Shown here: in pieces, positions 24,497 through 33,138 of the stretch
Layout: every line of letters begins with the position of its first letter
Numbering within the stretch: position 1 is the first letter of the stretch
Assembly (NCBI GenBank): GCA_903862465.1
Contig: CAIOYH010000165.1
Span: 1-35,457 of the forward strand
DNA: 35,457 nucleotides
DNA from: an uncultured bacterium
GTDB taxonomy: Bacteria; Bacteroidota; Bacteroidia; Bacteroidales; CAIWKO01
Direction: 5' to 3'
Position numbers and translations under genes: made by a program
The notes under the pieces: model-generated
The model's database searches: none
Told to the model about the DNA's origin: nothing
What the model saw: the letters and a program-made list of their open reading frames with translations, nothing else

Positions 24497-25846
24497 TTAT
24501 AATGTGTTTAATGCTTTGCTTAAATTTGTATAGTTGTTTAATAGTTGCATCATGGTGTTGATATAGTTGCCTTCTTGAGTCAGCATTTGGAGGTATGCTT
24601 GGTTGAGATCCATGGAGGAAGAAAGTCCTTCGCGATATTTTACTAGGGTTTTTCTATAAATTTTGCCTGAAAGTTCGAGGTTCATTTTGTCGGTATAGAA
24701 TTGATCGGTGTACATTTTTAAAGCGAGTTTTGAATTCTGAACATCAATTTGCAAACCATCTTCCACTTGTTTGGTAGTTATTTTTTGTTTCTCCAACATA
24801 AATTTGTCTGATTGTATTTTATAATGCCGAATGCCGGAACTCCAAATAGGGACGGAAAGATTTACACCAACAAGGGTGGTGTTATACCATTTGCCGTTAT
24901 CAAAGAAGTTAAACTTGTTTCTTTGGGCATTCGAAGAGGTCGAGAATATAAGATTCATTGAGGGATAGTAACGAGAATAATCCACTTTCACCTCTTGCTG
25001 TTTCAGCATTTCGGCGGTTTTTACAAGTTTGTAATCGAAATGCATGTTGACATCAAATTTCTTATCAATGAGGTTTGCTGCAACAGCTTGGTCAATGATG
25101 GAGGATAACTTATCCGACAAAATGATAGAGTCGTTGATGTTGATGCCCATTTGAAATTTCAACAAATCGGTAACCAACAGGATGTTTTGCTCGGTCATTT
25201 CTCTTTTGCTTTTCAAATTAGAGACATTTAGCGTCAATTGCTCAATATCGGTTTCATCCATAAAACCATTGGTTTGTATCTTTTTATTTTGTTCGAGAAT
25301 CTCATTCATATTAATATAGGTAGAATCTAATATACGCAGATTCTCTCTAGCAATGAGCACCAAAATGTAAGCTTGAGCAACGGTGGTTTTGGTTTCGATA
25401 ATAGATTTGTCCATGCTTAGTTTGCTCATGTCAACCATCATAGCGGCGGCTTTTAGTCCAACCACGAAAGTGCCATCGAAAATCAATTGGCTTGCATTGC
25501 CTCCTACAGTCATAGTATTGTATTTGCCAAAAACCAAGGCTAAATCAGGACCATTCGGGACGAAAAAATTGGGAATGATTTGGGTGGGCAATGATAAAAA
25601 GTTTTGATAACCCACGGAAGCATTGACTTGAGGCAATCCAATAGAAATAAAACCTCTTCGCTGTGCTATAGTTGATTTAACATCCAAGGCTGCTCCGCGA
25701 TTTTTGTAACTATTATTTACAGAATAATCAATGGCTTGTTTTAGTGTGAAGTTTTGTATTCCATTTGGCTTTTGGGCAAACGCAAAGGTCGTAGCAAAAA
25801 GCGTGAGGAATACACAAATTCGGATTTTAAAAGTGTTCGTTTTCAT
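24497..25846 (-). CDS. TolC-family outer-membrane efflux channel
   Basis: This 449-residue protein should trimerise into an outer-membrane beta-barrel with a long alpha-helical periplasmic tunnel. It has a signal peptide (residues 1-24, ending FAFAQ) and two internally similar halves, each with long helices and short strand regions. FTLKQAIDYSVNNSYKNR marks the first helix, GVNLSVPIWSSGIRHYKIQ the second-half barrel strand, and MDLNQAYLQMLTQEGNYINTMMQLLNNY (in part) the last helix, all typical of the family. It starts 3 bases after the tetR stop and precedes the adaptor gene. In most such operons the channel gene is present once with its own pump, as here. Confidence 0.94.
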   Translation of the reverse strand: MKTNTFKIRICVFLTLFATTFAFAQKPNGIQNFTLKQAIDYSVNNSYKNRGAALDVKSTIAQRRGFISIGLPQVNASVGYQNFLSLPTQIIPNFFVPNGPDLALVFGKYNTMTVGGNASQLIFDGTFVVGLKAAAMMVDMSKLSMDKSIIETKTTVAQAYILVLIARENLRILDSTYINMNEILEQNKKIQTNGFMDETDIEQLTLNVSNLKSKREMTEQNILLVTDLLKFQMGININDSIILSDKLSSIIDQAVAANLIDKKFDVNMHFDYKLVKTAEMLKQQEVKVDYSRYYPSMNLIFSTSSNAQRNKFNFFDNGKWYNTTLVGVNLSVPIWSSGIRHYKIQSDKFMLEKQKITTKQVEDGLQIDVQNSKLALKMYTDQFYTDKMNLELSGKIYRKTLVKYREGLSSSMDLNQAYLQMLTQEGNYINTMMQLLNNYTNLSKALNTL

Positions 25847-25849
25847 GTA

Positions 25850-26461
25850 TTATTTATTTAAAAAGATTTGTTTTTCAAAGTATTCTATACCTTTTTTACT
25901 CGCGATGCCGCGAATATGATAGGTAAACATCTCGGTAAAAAGTTCGGTGGAAGTGTAGTCTCTATCTTTTAAGAAGTCGGCATCTAAGGAGGCTTCCACG
26001 CGGCTAACATAAATTTGGGCAATGAGTTCCGGTTTCAGTTCTGCGCGATACAATCCTTCTTTCATGCCGCGTATCACATTATCTTTTACACTGTTGAACA
26101 TATAAATGCGTTTGTAATCGAACAAGGATTTGAAGATGATGGGATAATATTTCTGCAAATCATAATGAACTCCTTGGTTGAAGTCGGTGAGAAAGGTGGT
26201 GATAATCTTACTTATATTTAATAGATGGTCAATGGCATTCTGTCCATCATCTTTTTCGCCCTCAAATACAACACGAATCTTATGCATGTGGAACTCTATA
26301 AAGCATTTCACCAAATCATTCTTATCTTTAAAGAACTCGTAGAGTGTCTTCTTTGAAATACCCAATTCACGGGCAACGTCATCCATGGTGACGCTCTTGA
26401 TTCCGTATTTTAAATACAGTTCTGAGACCTGTTTTAGAATTGATTTTACTTTTTCTTCCAT
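25850..26461 (-). CDS. TetR/AcrR-family transcriptional regulator of the efflux operon
   Basis: This 203-residue protein has an N-terminal helix-turn-helix (residues about 8-52, with SVTMDDVARELGISKKTLYEFFKDKNDLV in part) and an all-helical ligand/dimer domain (about 60-200). As the first gene of an operon with tolC-, adaptor- and RND-type genes it most likely represses that operon and is relieved by a pump substrate. I chose the ATG at 26461 (MEEKVKSILKQV). The open frame also allows a GTG at 26476, but that lies inside a TACCTTTG -7 box. The box ends only 4 bases before the ATG, implying a leaderless or nearly leaderless mRNA. No operator palindrome was evident in the 115 bases upstream. 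Confidence 0.93.
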   Translation of the reverse strand: MEEKVKSILKQVSELYLKYGIKSVTMDDVARELGISKKTLYEFFKDKNDLVKCFIEFHMHKIRVVFEGEKDDGQNAIDHLLNISKIITTFLTDFNQGVHYDLQKYYPIIFKSLFDYKRIYMFNSVKDNVIRGMKEGLYRAELKPELIAQIYVSRVEASLDADFLKDRDYTSTELFTEMFTYHIRGIASKKGIEYFEKQIFLNK

Positions 26462-26465
26462 GCTG

Positions 26466-26473
26466 CAAAGGTA
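26466..26473 (-). promoter_or_regulatory. Promoter -7 box for the efflux operon, touching the start codon
   Basis: TACCTTTG on the minus strand, with only 4 bases between it and the tetR ATG. In Bacteroidota, transcription starts a few bases after this box, which places the 5' end at about the start codon. No clear -33 TTG is present. Confidence 0.5.
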
Positions 26474-26591
26474 CACAAAAAATAAACTTCGGAAACATTT
26501 TTATTAAAAAAAGTTTTCAAAGTTTTTTAGTCAACGGTATTTCAAGAGGTTGTTTTATTAAAAATAAATAAAATTGCAGCATTTCGAAGCA

Positions 26592-27290
26592 TTATTTATA
26601 TCTAGAAAGGAAATCTATATCAAAAATTGATGCCATTTTCGCCCGTAAAATATCTTTTACTTCAAAAATGTTGATTTCTTTCTTCAATTCTTTAGCGAGA
26701 GAGGTGACAGATTTTTCGGTAAATCCGCAAGGGTTTATATGCGAGAAGAAAGACAAATCGGTATTAACGTTTAAGGCAAAGCCATGCATGGTTACATAGC
26801 GGCTCGAACGTATGCCCATGGCGCAGATTTTTCGCGCCTTGGACGTTTGAGCATCTAACCAAACGCCTGTAGCACCTTCCAAACGTTCTGCTTGTATGCC
26901 GTAATGCGCAAGCGTTTCTATGATGACTTCTTCCAATTGATGTACATATTTTTTTATACCCAAATGAAAAAGCTCCAAGTCAAGGATGGGATAGCCCACT
27001 ATTTGTCCGGGACCATGATAGGTGATGTCGCCACCGCGATTGATGCGCAAGAATTGTGCATGTTTCTCTGCTAATTGTGCCTGATTTATCAAGAGATTTT
27101 CCATAGAACCACTTTTGCCAAGGGTGAAAACATGCGGATGTTCGAAAAACAATAGCTGATTCTGCGGAATTTCTCCCGTATATTCCCCCGTAGTTTTATA
27201 TCGTATCAAATTGGTGAAGAGTTCTTCTTGGAGTTGCCATGCTAGATTATAGTCCATTAAGCCTAAATCTCTATAGTAAACTTGCGTCAT
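26592..27290 (-). CDS. lipB: Lipoyl(octanoyl) transferase
   Basis: This 232-residue cytoplasmic enzyme moves octanoate from acyl carrier protein to lipoyl-dependent enzymes such as pyruvate dehydrogenase, before LipA inserts sulfur. Motifs: LLFFEHPHVFTLGKSG (residues 46-61), RGGDITYHGPGQIVGYP (85-101), KICAMGIRSSRYVTMHGFALNV (in part; Lys154 of the active site) and FSHINPCGF with catalytic Cys188. Length and motif spacing fit the family. It is transcribed divergently from the thioredoxin-like T9SS gene, with a 78-base gap between the start codons. No lipA is in the window. Confidence 0.96.
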   Translation of the reverse strand: MTQVYYRDLGLMDYNLAWQLQEELFTNLIRYKTTGEYTGEIPQNQLLFFEHPHVFTLGKSGSMENLLINQAQLAEKHAQFLRINRGGDITYHGPGQIVGYPILDLELFHLGIKKYVHQLEEVIIETLAHYGIQAERLEGATGVWLDAQTSKARKICAMGIRSSRYVTMHGFALNVNTDLSFFSHINPCGFTEKSVTSLAKELKKEINIFEVKDILRAKMASIFDIDFLSRYK

Positions 27291-27311
27291 AGGTGTTAAA
27301 AAAAATATTTA

Positions 27312-27344
27312 TTGTACCAAGTAAACGAAAAATGTATAATTTTG
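27312..27344 (+). promoter_or_regulatory. Bacteroidota-type promoter for the thioredoxin-like T9SS gene
   Basis: TTG (27312-27314), 22 bases, then TAATTTTG (27337-27344), 24 bases before the ATG at 27369. An open frame runs back to 27312 but starts inside the promoter. Confidence 0.6.
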
Positions 27345-27368
27345 TTGAAACAAATTAAAACTAAATTT

Positions 27369-28214
27369 ATGAAGAGAACATTATTACTTTTATTAGCAAT
27401 GTTTTTCATTGCAAGTGTATCAGCTCAGGATGCAAAAAAATGTTTACCTGATGGGAATCAAAATCACAATTCAGCGAAGTTTGAAGTGCTTTCTACCATG
27501 CCGAATTTCTCATTGACGTTTACGGATGGCACAAAAGTTTATCTGTATCAAACGTTAAGTACCAACAAATCGGTTTTGTTAGATTTCTTTTTCGTTGGAT
27601 GCAGCTATTGTCAGCAGTATGCTCCTATCATTGACCAAGCTTATACCACGCATGGTTCGGGCACAGGCAACACAAAGTTTTGGGGAATTTCTTATATTGA
27701 TGCCAATGCTGCCATCAATACCTACAAAACTACCTATGGAGTTACGAATCCATGTGCCGGTACTGCCGGAAATGGAGATTCTGTAACAACGATGTGCCAA
27801 GGTTTATTTACATGGTCGGGTTGGCCCACCTATTCTATTGTTTGCCCTGACAAAACTGTTCATTGGGATGTGAATTATCCTCCTACGGCTACAGGTTTTG
27901 ATGCTATTTTCACCGGTTGCGGTTCGTCGAGCAGCGTGCAAGATAACGAAAATGCTACCCGCATTTCGTATATGTTTCCTGTTCCGGCGCAAAACAAAAT
28001 TACCATTGATTTCTATGCCGATGTAAATTCAAGCATCAAATTAGAAGTATATGACATTTTAGGCAATGTGTTGTTCACCCAAAATTCGGAAGTGACCAAC
28101 AATTATTACAAACAAGACATTGATTTGTCAGCCTTTTCGGATGGAACCTACATCGTGAAATTGTTTCAAAACGATAAACTTCAAGACACACAAAAGTTTG
28201 TTGTTATAAAATAA
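27369..28214 (+). CDS. Secreted thioredoxin-fold protein with T9SS type A sorting domain
   Basis: This 281-residue protein starts at the ATG at 27369, which gives a clean signal peptide (MKRTLLLLLAMFFIASVSAQ). Residues about 38-190 form a redoxin/TlpA-like domain: PNFSLTFTDGTKVYLYQTL, LLDFFFVGCSYCQQYAPII with the CxxC pair Cys78/Cys81, FWGISYID and a cis-Pro-like GWPTYSIV. The last 75 residues or so match the type A sorting domain (FPVPAQNKITIDF, LEVYDILGNVL, LSAFSDGTYIVKLF, QKFVVIK), which directs it through the T9SS to the surface or medium. Four further Cys residues (C25, one in NPCAG, one in TMCQG, one in VCPDK) may form disulfides. It may be a thiol-disulfide protein for exported substrates, but the partner is unknown. 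It has its own promoter and terminator. Confidence 0.9.
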   Translation: MKRTLLLLLAMFFIASVSAQDAKKCLPDGNQNHNSAKFEVLSTMPNFSLTFTDGTKVYLYQTLSTNKSVLLDFFFVGCSYCQQYAPIIDQAYTTHGSGTGNTKFWGISYIDANAAINTYKTTYGVTNPCAGTAGNGDSVTTMCQGLFTWSGWPTYSIVCPDKTVHWDVNYPPTATGFDAIFTGCGSSSSVQDNENATRISYMFPVPAQNKITIDFYADVNSSIKLEVYDILGNVLFTQNSEVTNNYYKQDIDLSAFSDGTYIVKLFQNDKLQDTQKFVVIK

Positions 28215-28239
28215 AACTCTTCTATCCTCATCTCGAAAG

Positions 28240-28271
28240 ACCTGTCTTTGCATTAAAAGACAGGTTTTTTT
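28240..28271 (+). terminator. Rho-independent terminator after the thioredoxin-like T9SS gene
   Basis: ACCTGTCTTT (28240-28249) and AAAGACAGGT (28256-28265) form a perfect 10-bp stem with a 6-base loop, followed by seven T residues. It starts 25 bases after the stop. Confidence 0.92.
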
Positions 28272-28303
28272 ATGATATTCCATCTCATTATAGCCAAAAA
28301 TAG

Positions 28304-28311
28304 TAATTTTG
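28304..28311 (+). promoter_or_regulatory. Promoter -7 box for lysS
   Basis: TAATTTTG fits TAnnTTTG and is 15 bases before the ATG at 28327. It overlaps the TTG-initiated extension of the open frame (28309), which supports the downstream start. Confidence 0.5.
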
Positions 28312-28326
28312 CAGAAAAATTTTATC

Positions 28327-30048
28327 ATGAATATCGAACTTAGCGAACAAGAACAAATCCGTCGTCAGTCGTTGGACGAACTTTATAAACTCGGAATCAA
28401 TCCCTATCCCGCCGAATTGTTTGAGGTGAATGTCACTTCCAAAGAAATCCTTGAGAATTTTCCCGCCGACACTAGCTTGTATCAAAATGTCACCATAGCC
28501 GGGCGCATCATGAGCCGCAGGATTATGGGCGCCGCTTCGTTTATCGAGCTGCAAGACATGACAGGCAGGGTGCAACTGTATTTTAAACGCGACGACATTT
28601 GCCCCGAGGAAGATAAGACTTTATACAACACCGTTTTCAAACGTTTGCTCGACATTGGCGACATCATTGGCGTGAGTGGTTTTGTGTTTGTGACCCAAAT
28701 GGGCGAAACCACCATCCATGTGCGCGAGTTTAAACTCTTGAGCAAATCATTGCGCCCGTTGCCCATCGTGAAAGAGAAAGATGCCGTGGTGTATGATGCT
28801 TTCACCGATGCCGAACAGCGCTATCGCCAACGCTATGTGGATTTGATTGTGAATCCCGAGGTGAAACAAACTTTCATCAAACGCGCTGCTATCATGACTT
28901 CCATGCGGCAGTTTCTGAATCTGAAAGGCTATTTGGAAGTGGAGACCCCTGTGTTGCAGCCTTTGTATGGCGGTGCGGCAGCGCGTCCGTTCAAAACGCA
29001 TCACAATGCGCTCAACACGGCGCTCTATCTGCGTATCGCCAACGAACTATATCTGAAACGCCTGATAGTGGGCGGCTACGAAGGTGTTTTTGAGTTTGCC
29101 AAAGATTTCCGCAACGAAGGCATGGATCGTTTTCATAACCCCGAATTCACCCAGATGGAACTCTATGTGGCGTATAAAGATTATGAATGGATGATGAATT
29201 TGGTGGAAGAAATGGTGGAAAATGTTGCCATCAACACCACCGGAAGCACCCAGATTCAGGTGGGCGAAAACATCATTGATTTCAAACGCCCTTGGAAACG
29301 TTTCACCATGTATGAAGCCATTGCGCATTACACCGGCATAGACATTTCCGCTATGGACGAAGCGCAACTGACCGCCACAGCCACCCAGTTGGGCGTTGCG
29401 GTGGATGCCAGCATGGGCAAAGGCAAACTGATAGATGAGATTTTTGGCGAAACCTGCGAGCAGCAACTCATTCAACCCACCTTCATCACGGATTATCCCG
29501 TGGAGATGTCGCCTCTGGCGAAGAAACATCGCACCAAAGAAGGTTTGGTGGAACGTTTTGAAGCCATCGTCAACGGAAAAGAACTTTGCAATGCCTTTTC
29601 GGAGCTGAACGACCCTATTGACCAACGCCAACGTTTCGAAGCCCAACTGGAACTCGGCAAACGCGGCGACGAAGAATCAATGGTGTTGGACGAAGATTTC
29701 CTACGCGCCCTAGAGTTCGGCATGCCGCCAACAGCAGGTTTGGGCATCGGCATCGACCGCCTGACGATGATAATGACCAACTCGCACTCCATTCAAGATG
29801 TGTTGTTTTTCCCGCAGATGAAACCCGAACTCACTGCCGTGGTGAGTGCGGTGGACGATTTTGTGGCACGCGGCATCCCCGCCGAATATGCCCCCCTGAT
29901 TATGAAATCGGGATTCACCACCATCGAAGCCCTCAAAAACGCCACGCCCAGCAAACTCTTTAACGACATCTGCGGCTTGCGCAAAAAGCTGAAACTCGAC
30001 ATCAAAGCACCTACCATAGATGAGGTGACGGCTTGGGTGAAGGGATAA
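28327..30048 (+). CDS. lysS: Lysyl-tRNA synthetase, class II
   Basis: This 573-residue enzyme charges tRNA-Lys. The N-terminal OB fold (about 55-160) includes [21 protein letters not shown]. The class II core has motif 1 ([17 protein letters not shown]), motif 2 ([29 protein letters not shown], in part, with the ATP-contacting Arg) and motif 3 ([15 protein letters not shown]). [17 protein letters not shown] and [22 protein letters not shown] are the lysine-pocket segments. About 70 residues follow motif 3 beyond the usual bacterial end, with an alpha-helical, HhH-like look ([36 protein letters not shown]). From memory such extensions are common in Bacteroidota LysS. I start at 28327 ([10 protein letters not shown]). 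The gene is clearly GC-richer than its flanks. A dispersed repeat follows the stop codon. Confidence 0.97.
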   Translation: MNIELSEQEQIRRQSLDELYKLGINPYPAELFEVNVTSKEILENFPADTSLYQNVTIAGRIMSRRIMGAASFIELQDMTGRVQLYFKRDDICPEEDKTLYNTVFKRLLDIGDIIGVSGFVFVTQMGETTIHVREFKLLSKSLRPLPIVKEKDAVVYDAFTDAEQRYRQRYVDLIVNPEVKQTFIKRAAIMTSMRQFLNLKGYLEVETPVLQPLYGGAAARPFKTHHNALNTALYLRIANELYLKRLIVGGYEGVFEFAKDFRNEGMDRFHNPEFTQMELYVAYKDYEWMMNLVEEMVENVAINTTGSTQIQVGENIIDFKRPWKRFTMYEAIAHYTGIDISAMDEAQLTATATQLGVAVDASMGKGKLIDEIFGETCEQQLIQPTFITDYPVEMSPLAKKHRTKEGLVERFEAIVNGKELCNAFSELNDPIDQRQRFEAQLELGKRGDEESMVLDEDFLRALEFGMPPTAGLGIGIDRLTMIMTNSHSIQDVLFFPQMKPELTAVVSAVDDFVARGIPAEYAPLIMKSGFTTIEALKNATPSKLFNDICGLRKKLKLDIKAPTIDEVTAWVKG

Positions 30049-30055
30049 GGGCTTT

Positions 30056-30110
30056 GAAGCTTGGGTCTTCATCCTTGGAATTTGGAGCTTGGTATTTGGA
30101 GCTTGGGTCT
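30056..30110. repeat. GCTCCAAATTCC dispersed repeat, inverted copies after lysS
   Basis: Beginning 8 bases after the lysS stop is GAAGCTTGGGTCTTC, then CCTTGGAATTTGGAGCTTGG at 30073 and a second TATTTGGAGCTTGGGTCT ending in a T-rich tract. This is the reverse complement of the element found after the aminotransferase and PAS genes. Confidence 0.75.
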
Positions 30111-30139
30111 TTTTTCTTTTGGGCGCCCCCCTGCGGGTC

Positions 30140-30198
30140 GGGCTTTTCGCTACAAGTCCTCGCGCCTGAATAACGGCGCTGTGGGCTTTTCGCTACAA
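30140..30198 (+). repeat. GC-rich direct repeat GGGCTTTTCGCTACAA (two copies)
   Basis: The 16-base string lies at 30140-30155 and 30183-30198, 43 bases apart, inside a GC-rich island (about 30120-30225) that contrasts with the AT-rich, C-biased surroundings. Confidence 0.8.
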
Positions 30199-30933
30199 TC
30201 CCTGGCGCGCGTGCCAACCGGCTATCTTCAGGACTTTTAATCAAACTTCTATCATCACATGCTATCATCAATTTCAACCGTAATCAAAAAAAACCTTCTT
30301 AAATTTTCAAACCTTACTACAAACGAAACAACCCCAATCCCACCAACCTTCTGACCTTCTTTTGAACCTTAGTAGAAAAGCTAAACAAACACAGAAACCA
30401 ACCTTAATACTTTATTTCTATCAACGTTCTTTTGATACAACTTAATAAGGCCAGAAGGTCAATACCCCTGCCCATCCCTCCATGCTATTAAGGTTAAAAA
30501 CTGAAGAAGGTTTTTCCGCCATTTCTTTCATAACACACTTATTTAATCTCTTAATCCAATATTTTTCATTTTTAATTATTTATTATTCATTCCCAAAAAC
30601 CTCCGTGCATCTCCCTATGCTCTGTGAATCTCCGTGTAACAACTCCCATACACTGAGCTACGCAGATAAAAAAAAGATTCACCAAGCAAAAAAAACACTC
30701 CAACTGTTCAATTATATCCCGCCCTATTATAGCCCCTTTTTAACTTGTCCCGCACACAGACCTGTCCCGTACACAAAGTGTCGGGAGTGTCGGGAGGGGT
30801 TGGGGTTTCTTCCCTTCCTAGATTTCCCAACAAAAAAATCCAACCAAAACCCCCTTTTTACACAAAAACCTACCGTTAACTGATGTAAACCTACCGATAA
30901 CTTTTTTTTTCACCTTATCTCACTAAAATGTAT

Positions 30934-30941
30934 TACCTTTA
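30934..30941 (+). promoter_or_regulatory. Possible -7 box for the first tandem T9SS cargo gene
   Basis: TACCTTTA differs from TAnnTTTG at the last base and lies 40 bases before the ATG at 30982. A T-rich run at 30901-30911 lies upstream, with no clear TTG. Confidence 0.35.
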
Positions 30942-30981
30942 CACTCTCAAATCAATAATACATTTATTAAATACAAGTGGT

Positions 30982-33132
30982 ATGAAAAGATTCTTATTTT
31001 TTTTAAGTATAATGATGTTGGTTAACATCATGCTTTTTGCTCAACAGGACACTTTACTTACATTCCAATTCAAAGTAGCCAACGATAGTTCTCAAACTTT
31101 CGGGAACACGTTTAACATTGATAACATTATCTCACGAGAGCCTTCTTACAATCAATTATTCACTTATCCTGTTGGATTAGGAGGTGCAGGTGATTATCAT
31201 CTTTCTTCAAACAATTGGGTAAATGGAGCCGACTCTGCAAAAGGCTATTATATTTCCTTTTCTACCATTGGTTATGGGAATATTTACATTTCTAGTCGTA
31301 TGAAATCATCAAACACAGGTCCAAGGTATTTTAAATTCCAATATAAAGTTGGTGCAACAGGAATATGGGCTGATGTTTTTGCGGATACTATAAAAGTGTC
31401 CTATATAAGTTGGGCTACAGGAGGTGTATATTACAAAGTATTGCCTGCCGACTGCAATAATAAACCTTTAGTATTTTTAAGATGGGTTATGATTTCAAAC
31501 CTAAGTGCGACCGATGGCACAATTGATATAGCGGGTACATGTGGTATAGACAACATTTTTATTACATCAAAATTCCTTGAAGGAAGCGCCCTACTTGATA
31601 TCAACCGAATAAAAGCAAGAATAAATACTGGAGGAATAAATTTTATTGATACAACTTACTCAGATCCATCCTTCGAATATCCTATAGACAGCGGTACACA
31701 TACAATATTTTGCTCTGCCTTATGGATAGGAGCAAAACAAAATGGCGAACTACATTTGGCTGGTGAAAGATACCATCAATATGGTCGTGATTATTATCCC
31801 GGACCTGTCATGGACTCTGTCCTTGCAGAAAGCGAAATGATTAACTGGAACAAAGTATGGAAAATAAATAAATCAGATATTGATTACCATATTGCTAATT
31901 GGAGCAATACGGGTTATGTCATGCCTACTTCCATCAGCCAATGGCCCGTCGAGTCCAATCCCGCCATCGGAGCCAATTATTGGATGGCTCCTTTTGTAGA
32001 TGTTGATGGGGATAATTCCTATAATCCCGCAAATGGTGACTACCCTGATATCAGAGGCGACCAAGCTCTCTACTATATTTTCAACGATTCGGTTTATCCG
32101 CATTCAGAAACAAAGGGCAAGCGTTTAGGTGTCGAAGTTCATGCCATGGCGTATGCCTATAACACCGACCCGCTACTTGAAAAAACTGTCTTTATGAACT
32201 ATCTTATCTATAATCGTTCAAACCGAGTTTATGATTCATTATATATTACGATGTTTACTGATACAGATATTGGCTATCCCAAAGATGATTATGTTGGATG
32301 CGACACAGCATTACAAACCTATTTTGGATATAATGGTGATAACTTTGACGAAACAGCAGAAGGAGCAAAAGGATACGGCAACAATCCACCTTGTCAGGCA
32401 ATAACATTTTTAAACCAAACCATGAGTAATTTCAAATCATTTAATAATACACCAGGAGGTCTTGAAGCAATAACAGACCCACAAATTGCATCGGAATATT
32501 ACAATGTAATGCATAATATTTTTTGTATTGATACCGCTCAAAACTACTGGGGATGGCAGCCACCCGATACCACCTATTGCACATCATTCCTTTATTCCGG
32601 TTATCCTAGCGATTCCACCGCTTTTAGTGAAACAGGGTTAGCAAACGTTCCATACGATAGAAGAGGAATGGGAACTACAGGTCCTTATACCCTATCGCTA
32701 GGTCAATATATCTCTTTAGATATAGCTTATATAACAGTTGATAGCGGGGCTGCCAAAAGCGGTGGCTTTCCTAATATCGACAACATGTTTCAGGTAGTGC
32801 CCTTGATTCGCGATTATTTCAACTCCCACCATCCCCAAGATGGTCACGACTTAGCTCTTGGCATTGATGAACAACAAAAAAACAACCCAGCCTCAACGCC
32901 ACAATTCTCAGTATATCCCAACCCCACCACCGACAAACTAACCTTCACCACCAACCTAACCAACACAACACTTACCCTAGACATCCTCGACATCAACGGT
33001 CGCCTCCTACAAACCTCCCTTTGCAACGGCTCCAGAAAAGTATTAGACGTCTCTAACTATAAAAAAGGAGTTTATATAATAAAGGTAAGATCTGCCGAAC
33101 AAAGCAGCTTTGTTAAGTTCATTAAATTGTAA
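30982..33132 (+). CDS. Large secreted protein with T9SS type A sorting domain
   Basis: This 716-residue protein starts at the ATG at 30982, which gives a standard signal peptide (MKRFLFFLSIMMLVNIMLFA then QQ); the open frame begins 18 codons earlier without one. The N-terminal 200 residues look like a beta-sandwich (GYYISFSTIGYGNIYISSRM, FKFQYKVGATGIW, CGIDNIFITSKFLEGS). The central part contains MAPFVDVDGDNSYNPANGDYP, an Asp-rich loop of the kind that binds calcium in Bacteroidota surface proteins. The C-terminal 75 residues are a type A sorting domain (FSVYPNPTTDKLTF, LDILDINGRLLQ, LDVSNYKKGVYIIKV, SSFVKFIKL), predicting T9SS export and surface anchoring or release. No enzymatic motif was recognised. 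The bases encoding the start of the sorting domain (about 32880-33030) are unusually C-rich compared with the rest of the gene. The next gene follows after 6 bases. Confidence 0.9.
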   Translation: MKRFLFFLSIMMLVNIMLFAQQDTLLTFQFKVANDSSQTFGNTFNIDNIISREPSYNQLFTYPVGLGGAGDYHLSSNNWVNGADSAKGYYISFSTIGYGNIYISSRMKSSNTGPRYFKFQYKVGATGIWADVFADTIKVSYISWATGGVYYKVLPADCNNKPLVFLRWVMISNLSATDGTIDIAGTCGIDNIFITSKFLEGSALLDINRIKARINTGGINFIDTTYSDPSFEYPIDSGTHTIFCSALWIGAKQNGELHLAGERYHQYGRDYYPGPVMDSVLAESEMINWNKVWKINKSDIDYHIANWSNTGYVMPTSISQWPVESNPAIGANYWMAPFVDVDGDNSYNPANGDYPDIRGDQALYYIFNDSVYPHSETKGKRLGVEVHAMAYAYNTDPLLEKTVFMNYLIYNRSNRVYDSLYITMFTDTDIGYPKDDYVGCDTALQTYFGYNGDNFDETAEGAKGYGNNPPCQAITFLNQTMSNFKSFNNTPGGLEAITDPQIASEYYNVMHNIFCIDTAQNYWGWQPPDTTYCTSFLYSGYPSDSTAFSETGLANVPYDRRGMGTTGPYTLSLGQYISLDIAYITVDSGAAKSGGFPNIDNMFQVVPLIRDYFNSHHPQDGHDLALGIDEQQKNNPASTPQFSVYPNPTTDKLTFTTNLTNTTLTLDILDINGRLLQTSLCNGSRKVLDVSNYKKGVYIIKVRSAEQSSFVKFIKL

Positions 33133-33138
33133 TAAGCT

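Larger units (their letters stand above)
30049..30981. other. Long mosaic non-coding region between lysS and T9SS cargo genes
   Basis: About 930 bases without a credible gene. In order it holds: the inverted GCTCCAAATTCC repeat, the GC-rich island with GGGCTTTTCGCTACAA twice, an A/C-rich stretch (30240-30480) flanked by imperfect inverted ACCTTCTGACCTTCT (about 30346) and GGCCAGAAGGTC (about 30449), a CTCCGTG-containing segment (30600-30640), and modules shared with the gap at 34366-34664 (CCTATTATAGCCCCTTTT at 30723, CCTGTCCCGTACACA at 30761). The plus frame 30482-30883 is open for 133 codons but is made of these repeat modules. Confidence 0.7.

Noticed and set aside
27312-27368. N-terminal extension of the thioredoxin-like T9SS protein
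   Set aside because: It starts in the promoter and would bury the signal peptide; the ATG at 27369 gives a normal one.
28309-28326. Upstream TTG start for lysS
   Set aside because: The TTG is part of the TAATTTTG promoter box; the ATG at 28327 fits the family start.
30482-30883. 133-codon plus-strand open frame
   Set aside because: It spans intergenic repeat modules shared with 34531-34651, has no recognisable domain and has atypical composition.
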